Shown piece by piece: positions 1 to 4,946 of a stretch of DNA of 5,229 bases (the first letter of the stretch is position 1; each line of letters begins with the position of its first letter). The notes beneath the pieces were generated by a model. It was not told the origin of the DNA. It made no database searches and saw only the letters and a program-made list of their open reading frames with translations. The DNA comes from JADGRQ01 sp041476585 (lineage in GTDB: Bacteria > Pseudomonadota > Gammaproteobacteria > Burkholderiales > SG8-39): NCBI GenBank assembly GCA_041476585.1, contig JBGOTT010000299.1:1-5229 (forward strand), written 5' to 3'. A program made the position numbers and the translations under genes.

Positions 1-315
1 GAGAACGACGACAAGTTCATGCGCCACCTCGCGCAGGTCGTCCGGAACGGCCTGGGCGATCGGGCGAGCACCTGCATCGATCCGAAGACGCAGATCGTGC
101 AAGGCAAGACCGTGTGCGTAGTGAGCTGCCAGCGCAGCCCCGAGCCGGTGTTTCTCAAGTGGAAGGACATGGATGTGAGCCCGGGCGGCGACTTCTTCGT
201 GAGGAGTGGGCCGGGCACGGTGAAGCTGCAGACGGACAGCGCCAACGAGTACATCCGGACTCGCTTCGCCGCGCTTGCGAGACCGGCCGATTCACGGCCG
301 GAAGGGGCTGCGTAA
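1..315 (+). CDS. C-terminal part of an AlbA_2/Schlafen-type putative DNA-binding protein (5' end outside window)
   Basis: The reading frame is open from base 1 to a TAA at 313-315, so the gene starts upstream; the Met codon at 19 is probably internal. The visible 104 residues show the pattern that closes many AlbA_2 domains: a strand after QGKTVCVVSC, then PEPVFLKW (about bases 139-165), then a DFFVRSG turn (190-210) followed by a Thr, Leu and the helix ending EYIRTRF. In that family this is the end of a putative nucleic-acid-binding domain found in transcription-regulator-like and ATP-binding proteins, some of them in defence loci. The last 16 or so residues are a loose tail rich in Ala, Arg and Pro. 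The assignment rests on motif recall, without the N-terminal part, so the overall function of the protein is unknown. It is unrelated in content to the metabolic genes downstream. Confidence 0.55.
   Translation, partial: ENDDKFMRHLAQVVRNGLGDRASTCIDPKTQIVQGKTVCVVSCQRSPEPVFLKWKDMDVSPGGDFFVRSGPGTVKLQTDSANEYIRTRFAALARPADSRPEGAA
283..301. repeat. GC-rich inverted repeat at the 3' end of the first gene
   Basis: A perfect 7-bp inverted repeat, CCGGCCG (283-289) and CGGCCGG (295-301), is separated by the 5-nt loop ATTCA. It lies within the last codons of the AlbA_2-like gene, 12-14 bases before its stop codon. A strong hairpin could form in the transcript, but no T-run follows (the next bases are aaggggctgcg), so it does not qualify as a standard intrinsic terminator. 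It may slow 3' exonucleases, or may be chance in GC-rich coding DNA. Confidence 0.4.
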
Positions 316-373
316 CCACGGCATGCAGCTGACGGTAAAGTTCCCCCGAAATCGTTGACACTCTGAGCAAACA

Positions 374-414
374 AAGGACCCCATGCGCGGCGCAATCATT
401 CTCGGCAATCGCAA
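374..414 (+). repeat. Left copy of a ~41-bp direct repeat (alcohol dehydrogenase 5' end)
   Basis: This stretch (aaggacccc followed by the start codon and ten more codons of a dehydrogenase) recurs at 1856-1898. By hand alignment 38 of 41 positions match, with two single-base gaps, both extra G residues in the right copy. The repeat covers the ribosome-binding region and the first codons, and the match ends abruptly at the AAA/AAG lysine codon. The copies bracket the hydrolase/DoxX block. Confidence 0.85.
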
Positions 415-418
415 ATAA
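383..418 (+). pseudogene. 11-codon stub of a zinc-dependent alcohol dehydrogenase start
   Basis: The ATG at 383 opens MRGAIILGNRK and then hits TAA at 416-418. The peptide is nearly identical to the start of the dehydrogenase remnant at 1867 (MRGAVFLGNRK), and both match the usual first strand of MDR-superfamily zinc alcohol dehydrogenases, where it is normally followed by a segment of the type xELRxxPDPxPGPGE. Everything after Lys11 is gone, so no enzyme can be made. It carries its own purine-rich aaagga upstream, so a ribosome could still load here. The next 35 bases to the hydrolase start contain no recognisable dehydrogenase sequence. It could also be read as a short leader peptide for the hydrolase, but homology to an enzyme start makes a remnant more likely. 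Confidence 0.7.
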
Positions 419-453
419 GCAAGACCAGCCGCAACATTCGACATGGCACGGCC

Positions 454-1368
454 ATGATAATCAGAGAAGTCGAATTTCCATCCGAAGGGGCGATGCTGCG
501 CGGGGTGCTGTTGCTGCCGGAGGCGCGCAACAGCAAGCCGCCGGTCGTCATCATGGCGCACGGAACGTCGGCAACGATCCACATGGTCGCCGACAAATAT
601 GCCGAATCGTTCTGCCGCGCCGGATTGGCCGTGCTGCTCTATGACCACCGCAATTTCGGCGGTAGCGGGGGCGAGCCGCGCCAGCAGATCAACCCCTGGA
701 TACAGTGCCGGGGCTACAGGGATGCAATCAATTTCGCCGAAGCACTGGATGACATCGATCCCGACCGGATCGCGCTGTGGGGCGACAGCTATACCGGCGG
801 ACAGGTGATCGTCGTCGGTGCGATCGACGAGCGCGTCAAGGCCATCGCGGCGCAGTGTCCGGTCTGCGGAACGGAACCGCCATCTCTCGATCCCGACCGG
901 GCCAACTTTGAAGTCATCAGAGACACATTTATTTCTGGCGATGTTGGCGGGTCGGCCGAGACAACGACGGGGCCGATGCCCGTCGTGTCCTTCGACCAGG
1001 CCGACACGCCGTCCCTGCTCAAACCCACCCAGGCATTCCGGTGGTTCATCGACTACGGAGGGCGCCCGGGCAGTCGCTGGTCCAACAGCGTCACACGCGT
1101 CTTGCCGGCAACCCGCATTGCATATAACCCGGTGCTGTGCGCGCCGTTCGTCAATGCGCCCATGCTGATGATGGTTGCGCCGGATGATGAAATGGTTCAC
1201 GCCAACTATTCGGTTGCCAGGTTGGCGTTCGATCTCATGCCTGATCCCAAGGAGTGGTACGACATTCCGGGCGGGCATTTCGGGCTGCTCTATCATCCCA
1301 GTGCCTTGTTTGACGAAGCCACTCGGGTGCAGAGTGCGTTTTACAAGAGACGGCTGCGGGTTGCTTGA
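454..1368 (+). CDS. Alpha/beta hydrolase (COG1073-like, dienelactone hydrolase/X-Pro peptidase fold)
   Basis: This 304-residue protein is a single-domain serine hydrolase, probably cytoplasmic because no signal peptide is visible. It shows the family motifs in order: the oxyanion-loop strand VVIMAHGTSA (31-40), YDHRNFGGSGG (63-73), the nucleophile elbow GDSYTGG (110-116) with Ser112, the acid-bearing loop VAPDDEMVH (241-249) with Asp244 or Asp245, and catalytic His275 in PGGHFG. A cap-like insertion of about 80 residues lies between the elbow strand and the acid loop. The substrate, an ester, lactone or peptide, cannot be told from sequence. An odd local feature is CPVC at 135-138, close behind the nucleophile region. 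The ATG at 454 is preferred because the first strand begins right after it, although only a weak GC-rich stretch precedes it as ribosome-binding site. Its stop overlaps the start of a HAD stub, and a DoxX gene follows, suggesting a former operon. Confidence 0.87.
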   Translation: MIIREVEFPSEGAMLRGVLLLPEARNSKPPVVIMAHGTSATIHMVADKYAESFCRAGLAVLLYDHRNFGGSGGEPRQQINPWIQCRGYRDAINFAEALDDIDPDRIALWGDSYTGGQVIVVGAIDERVKAIAAQCPVCGTEPPSLDPDRANFEVIRDTFISGDVGGSAETTTGPMPVVSFDQADTPSLLKPTQAFRWFIDYGGRPGSRWSNSVTRVLPATRIAYNPVLCAPFVNAPMLMMVAPDDEMVHANYSVARLAFDLMPDPKEWYDIPGGHFGLLYHPSALFDEATRVQSAFYKRRLRVA

Positions 1369-1418
1369 CCGTGCCCGTAGATGGAGTGATCTTCGATCTG
1401 TTTCATACTCTGACCGGG
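1365..1418 (+). pseudogene. N-terminal stub of a HAD-superfamily hydrolase
   Basis: Overlapping the stop codon of the alpha/beta hydrolase (TTGA arrangement), a TTG at 1365 or GTG at 1371 opens a frame reading VDGVIFDLFHTLTG. This is the classic first strand and motif I of haloacid-dehalogenase-type phosphatases, with the nucleophile Asp encoded at 1395-1397 and the DxFxTL pattern. After the Gly at 1416-1418 the family signal stops. The frame stays open but simply runs out of frame through the DoxX gene. About 200 residues of enzyme, including motifs II to IV, are missing, so this is a remnant. The stop/start overlap indicates that the HAD gene was once translationally coupled to the hydrolase. 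The call rests on about 14 residues, so chance similarity cannot be fully excluded. Confidence 0.6.
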
Positions 1419-1435
1419 TTTGCGAAGTCTCTCTG

Positions 1436-1440
1436 TGGAG
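1436..1440 (+). promoter_or_regulatory. Ribosome-binding site of the DoxX gene
   Basis: TGGAG lies nine bases before the ATG at 1450 and selects that start over an in-frame TTG at 1420. The site sits inside the sequence joining the HAD stub to the DoxX gene. Confidence 0.65.
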
Positions 1441-1449
1441 AAACAAATC

Positions 1450-1854
1450 ATGAACTTCTCATTTCAAGGCGATGCAGCGGGCAAGTTGATCTTGCGTCTT
1501 ACGGTAGGGATTCTGATCCTGTTTCACGGTGTATCGAAGATCCTCCATCCGGATGTTCTCGATATGATCAGCAAGCAACTCGCAACTGCCGGATTGCCTG
1601 CGGTGGTCGCCTATGGGGTTTATTTCGGCGAAGTCGTTGCGCCGCTAATGATCGTTTTCGGAATCTTCGCGCGCATTGGCGGTTTGATCGTCACGGTCAA
1701 CATGATTTTTGCGATTTGGCTGGTCCACACCAGTCAGTTGCTCACGATGTCGAAAACCGGCGGGTGGGCGCTCGAGCTGCAGGGCTTCTACCTGTTGTGC
1801 GGCCTCGCGATATTCTTCCTTGGCAGTGGCAAGTTCGGCGCCAAGCCGGACTGA
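1450..1854 (+). CDS. DoxX family membrane protein
   Basis: The 134-residue product is a small inner-membrane protein with four predicted helices, at about residues 12-30, 50-72, 74-93 and 107-126. Family hallmarks are RLTVGILILFHGVSK (16-30), the helix-2 stretch YGVYFGEVVAPLMI (55-68) with its conserved Gly-Glu and Pro, NMIFA (84-88), GGWALELQ (104-111) and the closing LGSGKF. Length is normal for DoxX. The family takes its name from a subunit of archaeal thiosulfate:quinone oxidoreductase, but most bacterial members have no defined reaction; roles in redox or thiol stress have been reported for some. The start at 1450 is chosen from its ribosome-binding site. It follows the hydrolase and HAD stub on the same strand, so co-transcription with the hydrolase is plausible. 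Base composition is lower in GC than the genes to the right (47-57% in sampled 60-base rows). Confidence 0.92.
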   Translation: MNFSFQGDAAGKLILRLTVGILILFHGVSKILHPDVLDMISKQLATAGLPAVVAYGVYFGEVVAPLMIVFGIFARIGGLIVTVNMIFAIWLVHTSQLLTMSKTGGWALELQGFYLLCGLAIFFLGSGKFGAKPD

Positions 1855-1855
1855 G

Positions 1856-1898
1856 AAGGGACCCCGATGCGCGGCGCAGTCTTCCTCGGCAATCGCAA
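1856..1898 (+). repeat. Right copy of the ~41-bp direct repeat (alcohol dehydrogenase 5' end)
   Basis: It begins two bases after the DoxX stop codon and matches 374-414 at 38 of 41 aligned positions, with two extra G residues. Unlike the left copy it continues into recognisable dehydrogenase sequence. The three substitutions fall in codons 5 and 6 (Ile-Ile versus Val-Phe), which fits divergence between paralogous genes better than a fresh target-site duplication. Confidence 0.85.
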
Positions 1899-2058
1899 GA
1901 TCGAACTCCGCACCATCCCCGACCCCACCGCGGGACCGGGAGAAGACCAGATCGACCTGGAGAGCATCTTCACGCATCGCTGGACGCTCGACCAGGTCGA
2001 CGAGGCTTACCAGGTGTTCGACACGCAGTCTATCGGCAAGGGCATGATCGAGTTCTGA
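1867..2058 (+). pseudogene. Zinc-dependent alcohol dehydrogenase with in-frame loss of the core
   Basis: The 63-codon frame joins two ends of one enzyme family. Residues 1-26 are the N-terminal strand pair of an MDR zinc alcohol dehydrogenase, ending in PDPTAGPGE. Residues from about 29 on (IDLESIFTHRWTLDQVDEAY, then a GKGMIEF ending) are the C-terminal helix and strand of the same family, where ITHR.xLdqxxeAyxxFd is typical. Full enzymes are around 340-390 residues, so roughly 280 or more residues are missing, including the catalytic zinc ligands, the structural-zinc cysteines and the Rossmann NAD-binding fold. The junction is near 1942-1950. The product cannot be a dehydrogenase. The frame is kept exactly across the junction, so a small peptide may still be translated. 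It lies 12 bases after the DoxX stop and ends 15 bases before the convergent lactonase gene. Confidence 0.85.
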
Positions 2059-2073
2059 GCGCAGTCCCGAAAT

Positions 2074-3027
2074 TCAGAAGTACGGCACACCCTGCGTATT
2101 GACGTACAGCGCATACACCGAGGTACTCGCCGCCATGAAGAGGCGATTGCGGTGTTCGCCGCCGAAGCACAGGTTCGCGCAGCGCTCGGGCAGGTCGATA
2201 CGGCCGATCAGCCGGCCCTCGGGGTTGAACACGTGCACGCCGTCCAGTCCCTCCTGGCCCATGCCCCAGCCGCACCAGAGGTTGCCGTCGAGGTCCACGC
2301 GGAACCCGTCCGGCGTGCCGGGGCCCGCGTCGATCAGCACGCGCCGGTTGGCGAGGCCGCGGCCGCCGTCCACCACATCGCAAGCGAGGATTTTTCTCGG
2401 TACCGAGCGCGACTCGACGATGTAGAGGATCGATTCGTCGGGCGAGAACGCGAGCCCGTTGGGCTGCTTGATGCCTTCGGCGACGACACTCAGCGCACCC
2501 AGTGGATCGACGCGGTAGACGTTCATCGGCAGCTCGGCTTCGGCTTTCCCGCCCTCGTACCAGCCGAGGATGCCGAAGGTCGGGTCGGTGAACCAGATCG
2601 AGCCGTCGGACTTGCATACGATGTCGTTGGGCGAATTGAGCCGCTTGCCATCGAAGCGGTCGGCCATCGTGACGACGCGCCCGTCGTGCTCGGTACGCGA
2701 TACGCGCCGAGCGCCATGTTCGCAGCTGAGCAGTCGCCCCTGCCGGTCGCGCGTGCCGCCGTTGGCGTAGCCGGAGGGCTTGCGGTACTCGACGACCGCG
2801 CCGCTCTCTTCATCCCAGCGCAGCATGCGGTTGTTGGGAATGTCGCTCCACACCAGGCAGCGCGCATCGCCGAACCACACTGGGCCTTCGGCCCAGCGGC
2901 AGCCGGTGGCGAGGCGCTCGATCTTGGCGAGCGGCAGGCGGTAACGCGCGAACGAAGCGTCGACGTCCTTTACTGCCGGATCGGGGTAACGCGGGCTCGG
3001 TTGCCAGTCGGGATCTTTCGCGGTCAT
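2074..3027 (-). CDS. SMP-30/gluconolactonase/LRE family lactonase
   Basis: The 317-residue protein is a six-bladed beta-propeller hydrolase of the SMP-30 family, which opens sugar-acid lactones with a bound divalent metal. Visible family sites, in order, are WAEGPVW (45-51) with metal ligand Glu47, SDIPNNRML (61-69), NSPNDI (131-136) with the usual substrate-side Asn134, QPNGLAFSPDE (188-198) with metal ligand Asn190, and GTPDGFRVDLDGNLW (237-251) with metal ligand Asp240. All expected ligands are therefore present and the enzyme should be active. The N-terminal 30 residues are a hydrophilic extension before the first blade, and no signal peptide is seen. No strong ribosome-binding site precedes the ATG at 3025-3027, so the start is less certain than the frame. 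The gene is divergent from the ligand-binding protein and the uronate-dehydrogenase-like gene, whose lactone product it could hydrolyse. Confidence 0.93.
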   Translation of the reverse strand: MTAKDPDWQPSPRYPDPAVKDVDASFARYRLPLAKIERLATGCRWAEGPVWFGDARCLVWSDIPNNRMLRWDEESGAVVEYRKPSGYANGGTRDRQGRLLSCEHGARRVSRTEHDGRVVTMADRFDGKRLNSPNDIVCKSDGSIWFTDPTFGILGWYEGGKAEAELPMNVYRVDPLGALSVVAEGIKQPNGLAFSPDESILYIVESRSVPRKILACDVVDGGRGLANRRVLIDAGPGTPDGFRVDLDGNLWCGWGMGQEGLDGVHVFNPEGRLIGRIDLPERCANLCFGGEHRNRLFMAASTSVYALYVNTQGVPYF

Positions 3028-3139
3028 GGCCAGAACTTTATCAGGGTGTCAGCAAAAAATCCGCGTTGGCGGTCTGCAGGTGATCGGAGTGGCGCGGTAA
3101 ACTGCAAGCGCGCGCCAGCGCCATGCAACGGAGGTAACA
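3028..3139. promoter_or_regulatory. Divergent intergenic region, presumed to hold promoters for both directions
   Basis: These 112 bases separate the start of the lactonase (left) from the start of the ligand-binding protein (right), so by layout they should contain both promoters. I see no convincing -35/-10 pair. On + the best -10-like string is TAAACT at 3098-3103, without a good -35 box. On - the AT-rich stretch at 3030-3060 (ttatca, aaaaaat) could serve. No clear operator palindrome was found. Confidence 0.3.
3130..3135 (+). promoter_or_regulatory. Strong Shine-Dalgarno for a TTG start
   Basis: GGAGGT lies four to five bases before the TTG at 3140. An in-frame stop at 3098-3100, with no ATG, GTG or TTG between it and 3140, leaves this TTG as the only usual start for the downstream gene. 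Confidence 0.8.
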
Positions 3140-4030
3140 TTGAGCGAAGTCATCAACATCCAGTTCACGCGCTTTTCCGCGTTCTATTCGCCGTTGATCG
3201 CCACCATGGCCGGCGGCTTCCTGGAACAGGAAGGACTCAAGCCGCAGCATTCGGTCTCGCCGCCGGGAAAATCGGCGATCGCGGGGCTGCTCGACGGTTC
3301 GGTGCACGTGGCGCAGTCGGCTCCCTCGCAGGGCTTTGCGCCGCTCGAGCAGGGCAAGCAGCCGCCGGCACTGCACTTCGCGCAGATCAACGAGAAGGAC
3401 GGCTTCTTTCTCGTCGGGCGCAACGCCGAGCCGCAGTTCAACTGGCAGCGGCTCGCGGGCCGCAAGGTCCTCGTCGATCACGGCGCGCAGCCGATGGCGA
3501 TGTTCAGGTACGCGTGCTTCAAGCGCGGTCTGGAGTTCGAGGCGGTCCAGGCTGTCGACGCCGGCTCGACGGAAAAAATGATCGAGGCGTTTTGCCGGGG
3601 CGAGGGCGACTACGTCCACCTGCAGGGGCCGGCCCCGCAGCAGCTCGAACACGACCGGGCCGGGCACATCGTGGCAACGCTTGGCGATGCGATCGGGCCG
3701 TGCGCATTCTCGAGCCTGGCGGCGACGCGCGAGTGGCTCGCGGGCGACATGGCGAAGCGCTTCATGCGCGCCTACCGCAGGGCGCGCGCCTGGTTGATCG
3801 CGTCGCCCGCGGCCGAGATCGCGCGGGCCGAGGCGTCGTTTTTCCCCGGCATCGACCGCGAGGTATTGGCCGCGACGATCGGCAGCTACCAGAAGCTCGG
3901 CAACTGGTCGGCGCACGTGGAGATTACGCGGCCGGCGTGGGAGGCCACGGTGGACATTTTCCTGCACGCGGGGCTGATTACGAAGCGGCACCGCTACGAA
4001 GATGTGATCGCACCGCCGCCGTCGGACTAG
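3140..4030 (+). CDS. NMT1/THI5-like (SsuA-type) substrate-binding protein without an evident signal peptide
   Basis: The 296-residue protein has the two-lobed periplasmic-binding fold of the NMT1/THI5 family, which usually delivers small organic ligands to ABC importers. Seen in order: a first strand VINIQFTRF, then the helix FYSPLIATMAGGFLEQEGL (15-33), PGKSAIAGLLDGSVHVAQSAP (42-62, the ligand-pocket loop typical of SsuA-like proteins), a WQRLAGRKVLVDHG hinge (102-115), MIEAFCRGEGDYVHLQGP (147-164), and a C-terminal helical segment with TRPAWEATVDIFLHAGLI (263-280). It begins at a TTG and goes straight into the first strand, so there is no signal peptide or lipobox, and no permease or ATPase gene is adjacent. 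It may be cytoplasmic, acting as a sensor or an enzyme, or be exported by other means. The THI5-type CCCFC motif is absent. It lies 37 bases before the dehydrogenase, probably in one operon. Confidence 0.85.
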   Translation: MSEVINIQFTRFSAFYSPLIATMAGGFLEQEGLKPQHSVSPPGKSAIAGLLDGSVHVAQSAPSQGFAPLEQGKQPPALHFAQINEKDGFFLVGRNAEPQFNWQRLAGRKVLVDHGAQPMAMFRYACFKRGLEFEAVQAVDAGSTEKMIEAFCRGEGDYVHLQGPAPQQLEHDRAGHIVATLGDAIGPCAFSSLAATREWLAGDMAKRFMRAYRRARAWLIASPAAEIARAEASFFPGIDREVLAATIGSYQKLGNWSAHVEITRPAWEATVDIFLHAGLITKRHRYEDVIAPPPSD

Positions 4031-4050
4031 ATGCGGAGCACTGGAAACGA

Positions 4051-4056
4051 AAGGAG
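4051..4056 (+). promoter_or_regulatory. Ribosome-binding site of the uronate-dehydrogenase-like gene
   Basis: AAGGAG lies eleven bases before the ATG at 4068, in the 37-base gap after the binding-protein stop. The spacing is slightly long, but this is the only candidate and supports the start. Confidence 0.65.
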
Positions 4057-4067
4057 CTGCTGAAAAA

Positions 4068-4946
4068 ATGAAAACCATCCTGATCACCGGCGCGGCCGGC
4101 GACGTCGGCACGCACCTGCGGCGCGAGCTTGCCGGGAAATACAAGCTGCGGCTATCGGACCTGCGCACCATCAAGGCACTCGGCAAGGACGAAAAGTTCG
4201 CGCGCGCGGACATCTCGAAAATGGCCGATGCGCGGCGCATCACCCGCGGCGTGGACGCGATCGTGCATCTCGGCGGCTACTCGGTGGAAGGGCCGTGGGA
4301 ACCGATCCTGTCGGCCAACATCATCGGCTGCTACAACGTGTTCGAGGCCGCGCGCGCGAATGGCGTGAAGCGCATCCTGTTCGCTACGTCCAATCACGCG
4401 GTCGGCTTTTACCGCCGTGACCAGACCATCGATCACCGCGTCTATATCAAGCCCGACGGGCGCTACGGGGTTTCGAAGGTGTTCGGCGAGGCGCTCGGCA
4501 GCCTGTACGCCGACAAGTACGGCATGCAGGTATTCCTGGTACGTATCGGCAACGTCAATCCGGTACCGATCGACAAGCGGCGGCTGTCCATCCTGTTGAC
4601 GCCGCGCGACCTCGCGCAGCTCGTCACCATCGGCATCGAGCACCCCGAGATCCGCTTCGAGATCGTCTACGGGGTTTCCGGCAACAAGCGAAGCTGGTAC
4701 GACAATTCGAACGCCGCGCGGCTCGGTTACCGGCCGCAGGACGATTCGGAGGAATATGCTGCCGAGGTACTCGCGCGCGAAGCACCGGGCGACGCGCGGG
4801 CCGAAGCCCACCAGGGCGGCATGTTCTGCTCGGTTGAGGGAGTGCCGAACCCGGCACCGCTGCCGCAGCTCAAGGCTTCTCGTCCTGCGCGGGGAAAATC
4901 GCGTACACAGCCACGGCGCGCGCGATCACCTCGTCGCCGCTCCTGA
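4068..4946 (+). CDS. NAD-dependent epimerase/dehydratase family protein, uronate-dehydrogenase-like
   Basis: This cytoplasmic extended short-chain dehydrogenase of 292 residues has the Rossmann motif GAAGDVG (8-14), an acidic residue ending strand 2 (Asp31), ADIS (47-50), VHLGGYSVEGPWE (66-78), NIIGCYNVFEAAR (84-96), SNHAVGFYRR (108-117), the catalytic pair in YGVSK (Tyr133, Lys137), VRIGN (158-162), and WYDNSNAARLGYRPQD (210-225). The LGGYSVE, SNHxVGFY and PDGxYGVSKxFGE pattern and the late HQGGMF are characteristic of uronate dehydrogenase, which oxidises galacturonate or glucuronate to the aldarolactone with NAD+; the actual substrate here is inferred. Known enzymes are about 265 residues. 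This one carries extra C-terminal sequence whose last 25 residues (268-292) are Arg-rich and lie antisense to the end of the thioesterase gene, so the tail may be non-native. Probably co-transcribed with the binding-protein gene. Confidence 0.88.
   Translation: MKTILITGAAGDVGTHLRRELAGKYKLRLSDLRTIKALGKDEKFARADISKMADARRITRGVDAIVHLGGYSVEGPWEPILSANIIGCYNVFEAARANGVKRILFATSNHAVGFYRRDQTIDHRVYIKPDGRYGVSKVFGEALGSLYADKYGMQVFLVRIGNVNPVPIDKRRLSILLTPRDLAQLVTIGIEHPEIRFEIVYGVSGNKRSWYDNSNAARLGYRPQDDSEEYAAEVLAREAPGDARAEAHQGGMFCSVEGVPNPAPLPQLKASRPARGKSRTQPRRARSPRRRS

Noticed and set aside
355..360. Perfect TTGACA, a possible -35 box before the hydrolase
   Set aside because: At 16-18 bases downstream there is only a GC-rich stretch (gacccc to ccccat), with no -10-like hexamer. 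A single hexamer is not enough to call a promoter.
443..457. Four-codon frame (MARP) whose stop overlaps the hydrolase ATG
   Set aside because: It is too short and has no ribosome-binding site of its own; such overlaps arise often by chance.
292..1446. 384-codon - strand open frame opposite the hydrolase
   Set aside because: It is the antisense shadow of a well-supported alpha/beta hydrolase, with Arg/Asp/His-rich noise and no recognisable motif. The same applies to the 400-codon - strand frame at 3041-4243.
2059..2073. Possible bidirectional terminator between the dehydrogenase remnant and the lactonase
   Set aside because: The 15-base gap holds no inverted repeat or T-run.
1419..2102. Long open frame continuing from the HAD stub through the DoxX gene
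   Set aside because: Beyond the HAD motif the translation is Arg-, Pro- and His-rich with no family signal, and it is simply another frame of the DoxX gene and the dehydrogenase remnant.
3123..3137. Four-codon frame (MQRR) ending just before the TTG start of the binding-protein gene
   Set aside because: It consists mostly of the Shine-Dalgarno sequence itself, so the ATG and stop look incidental.
2152..4071. 639-codon + strand open frame opposite the lactonase and overlapping the binding-protein gene
   Set aside because: It is antisense to a clear SMP-30 protein and then in the wrong frame of the NMT1-like protein. Its composition (Ala, Arg, Gly, Val) is typical of a spurious frame in GC-rich DNA.
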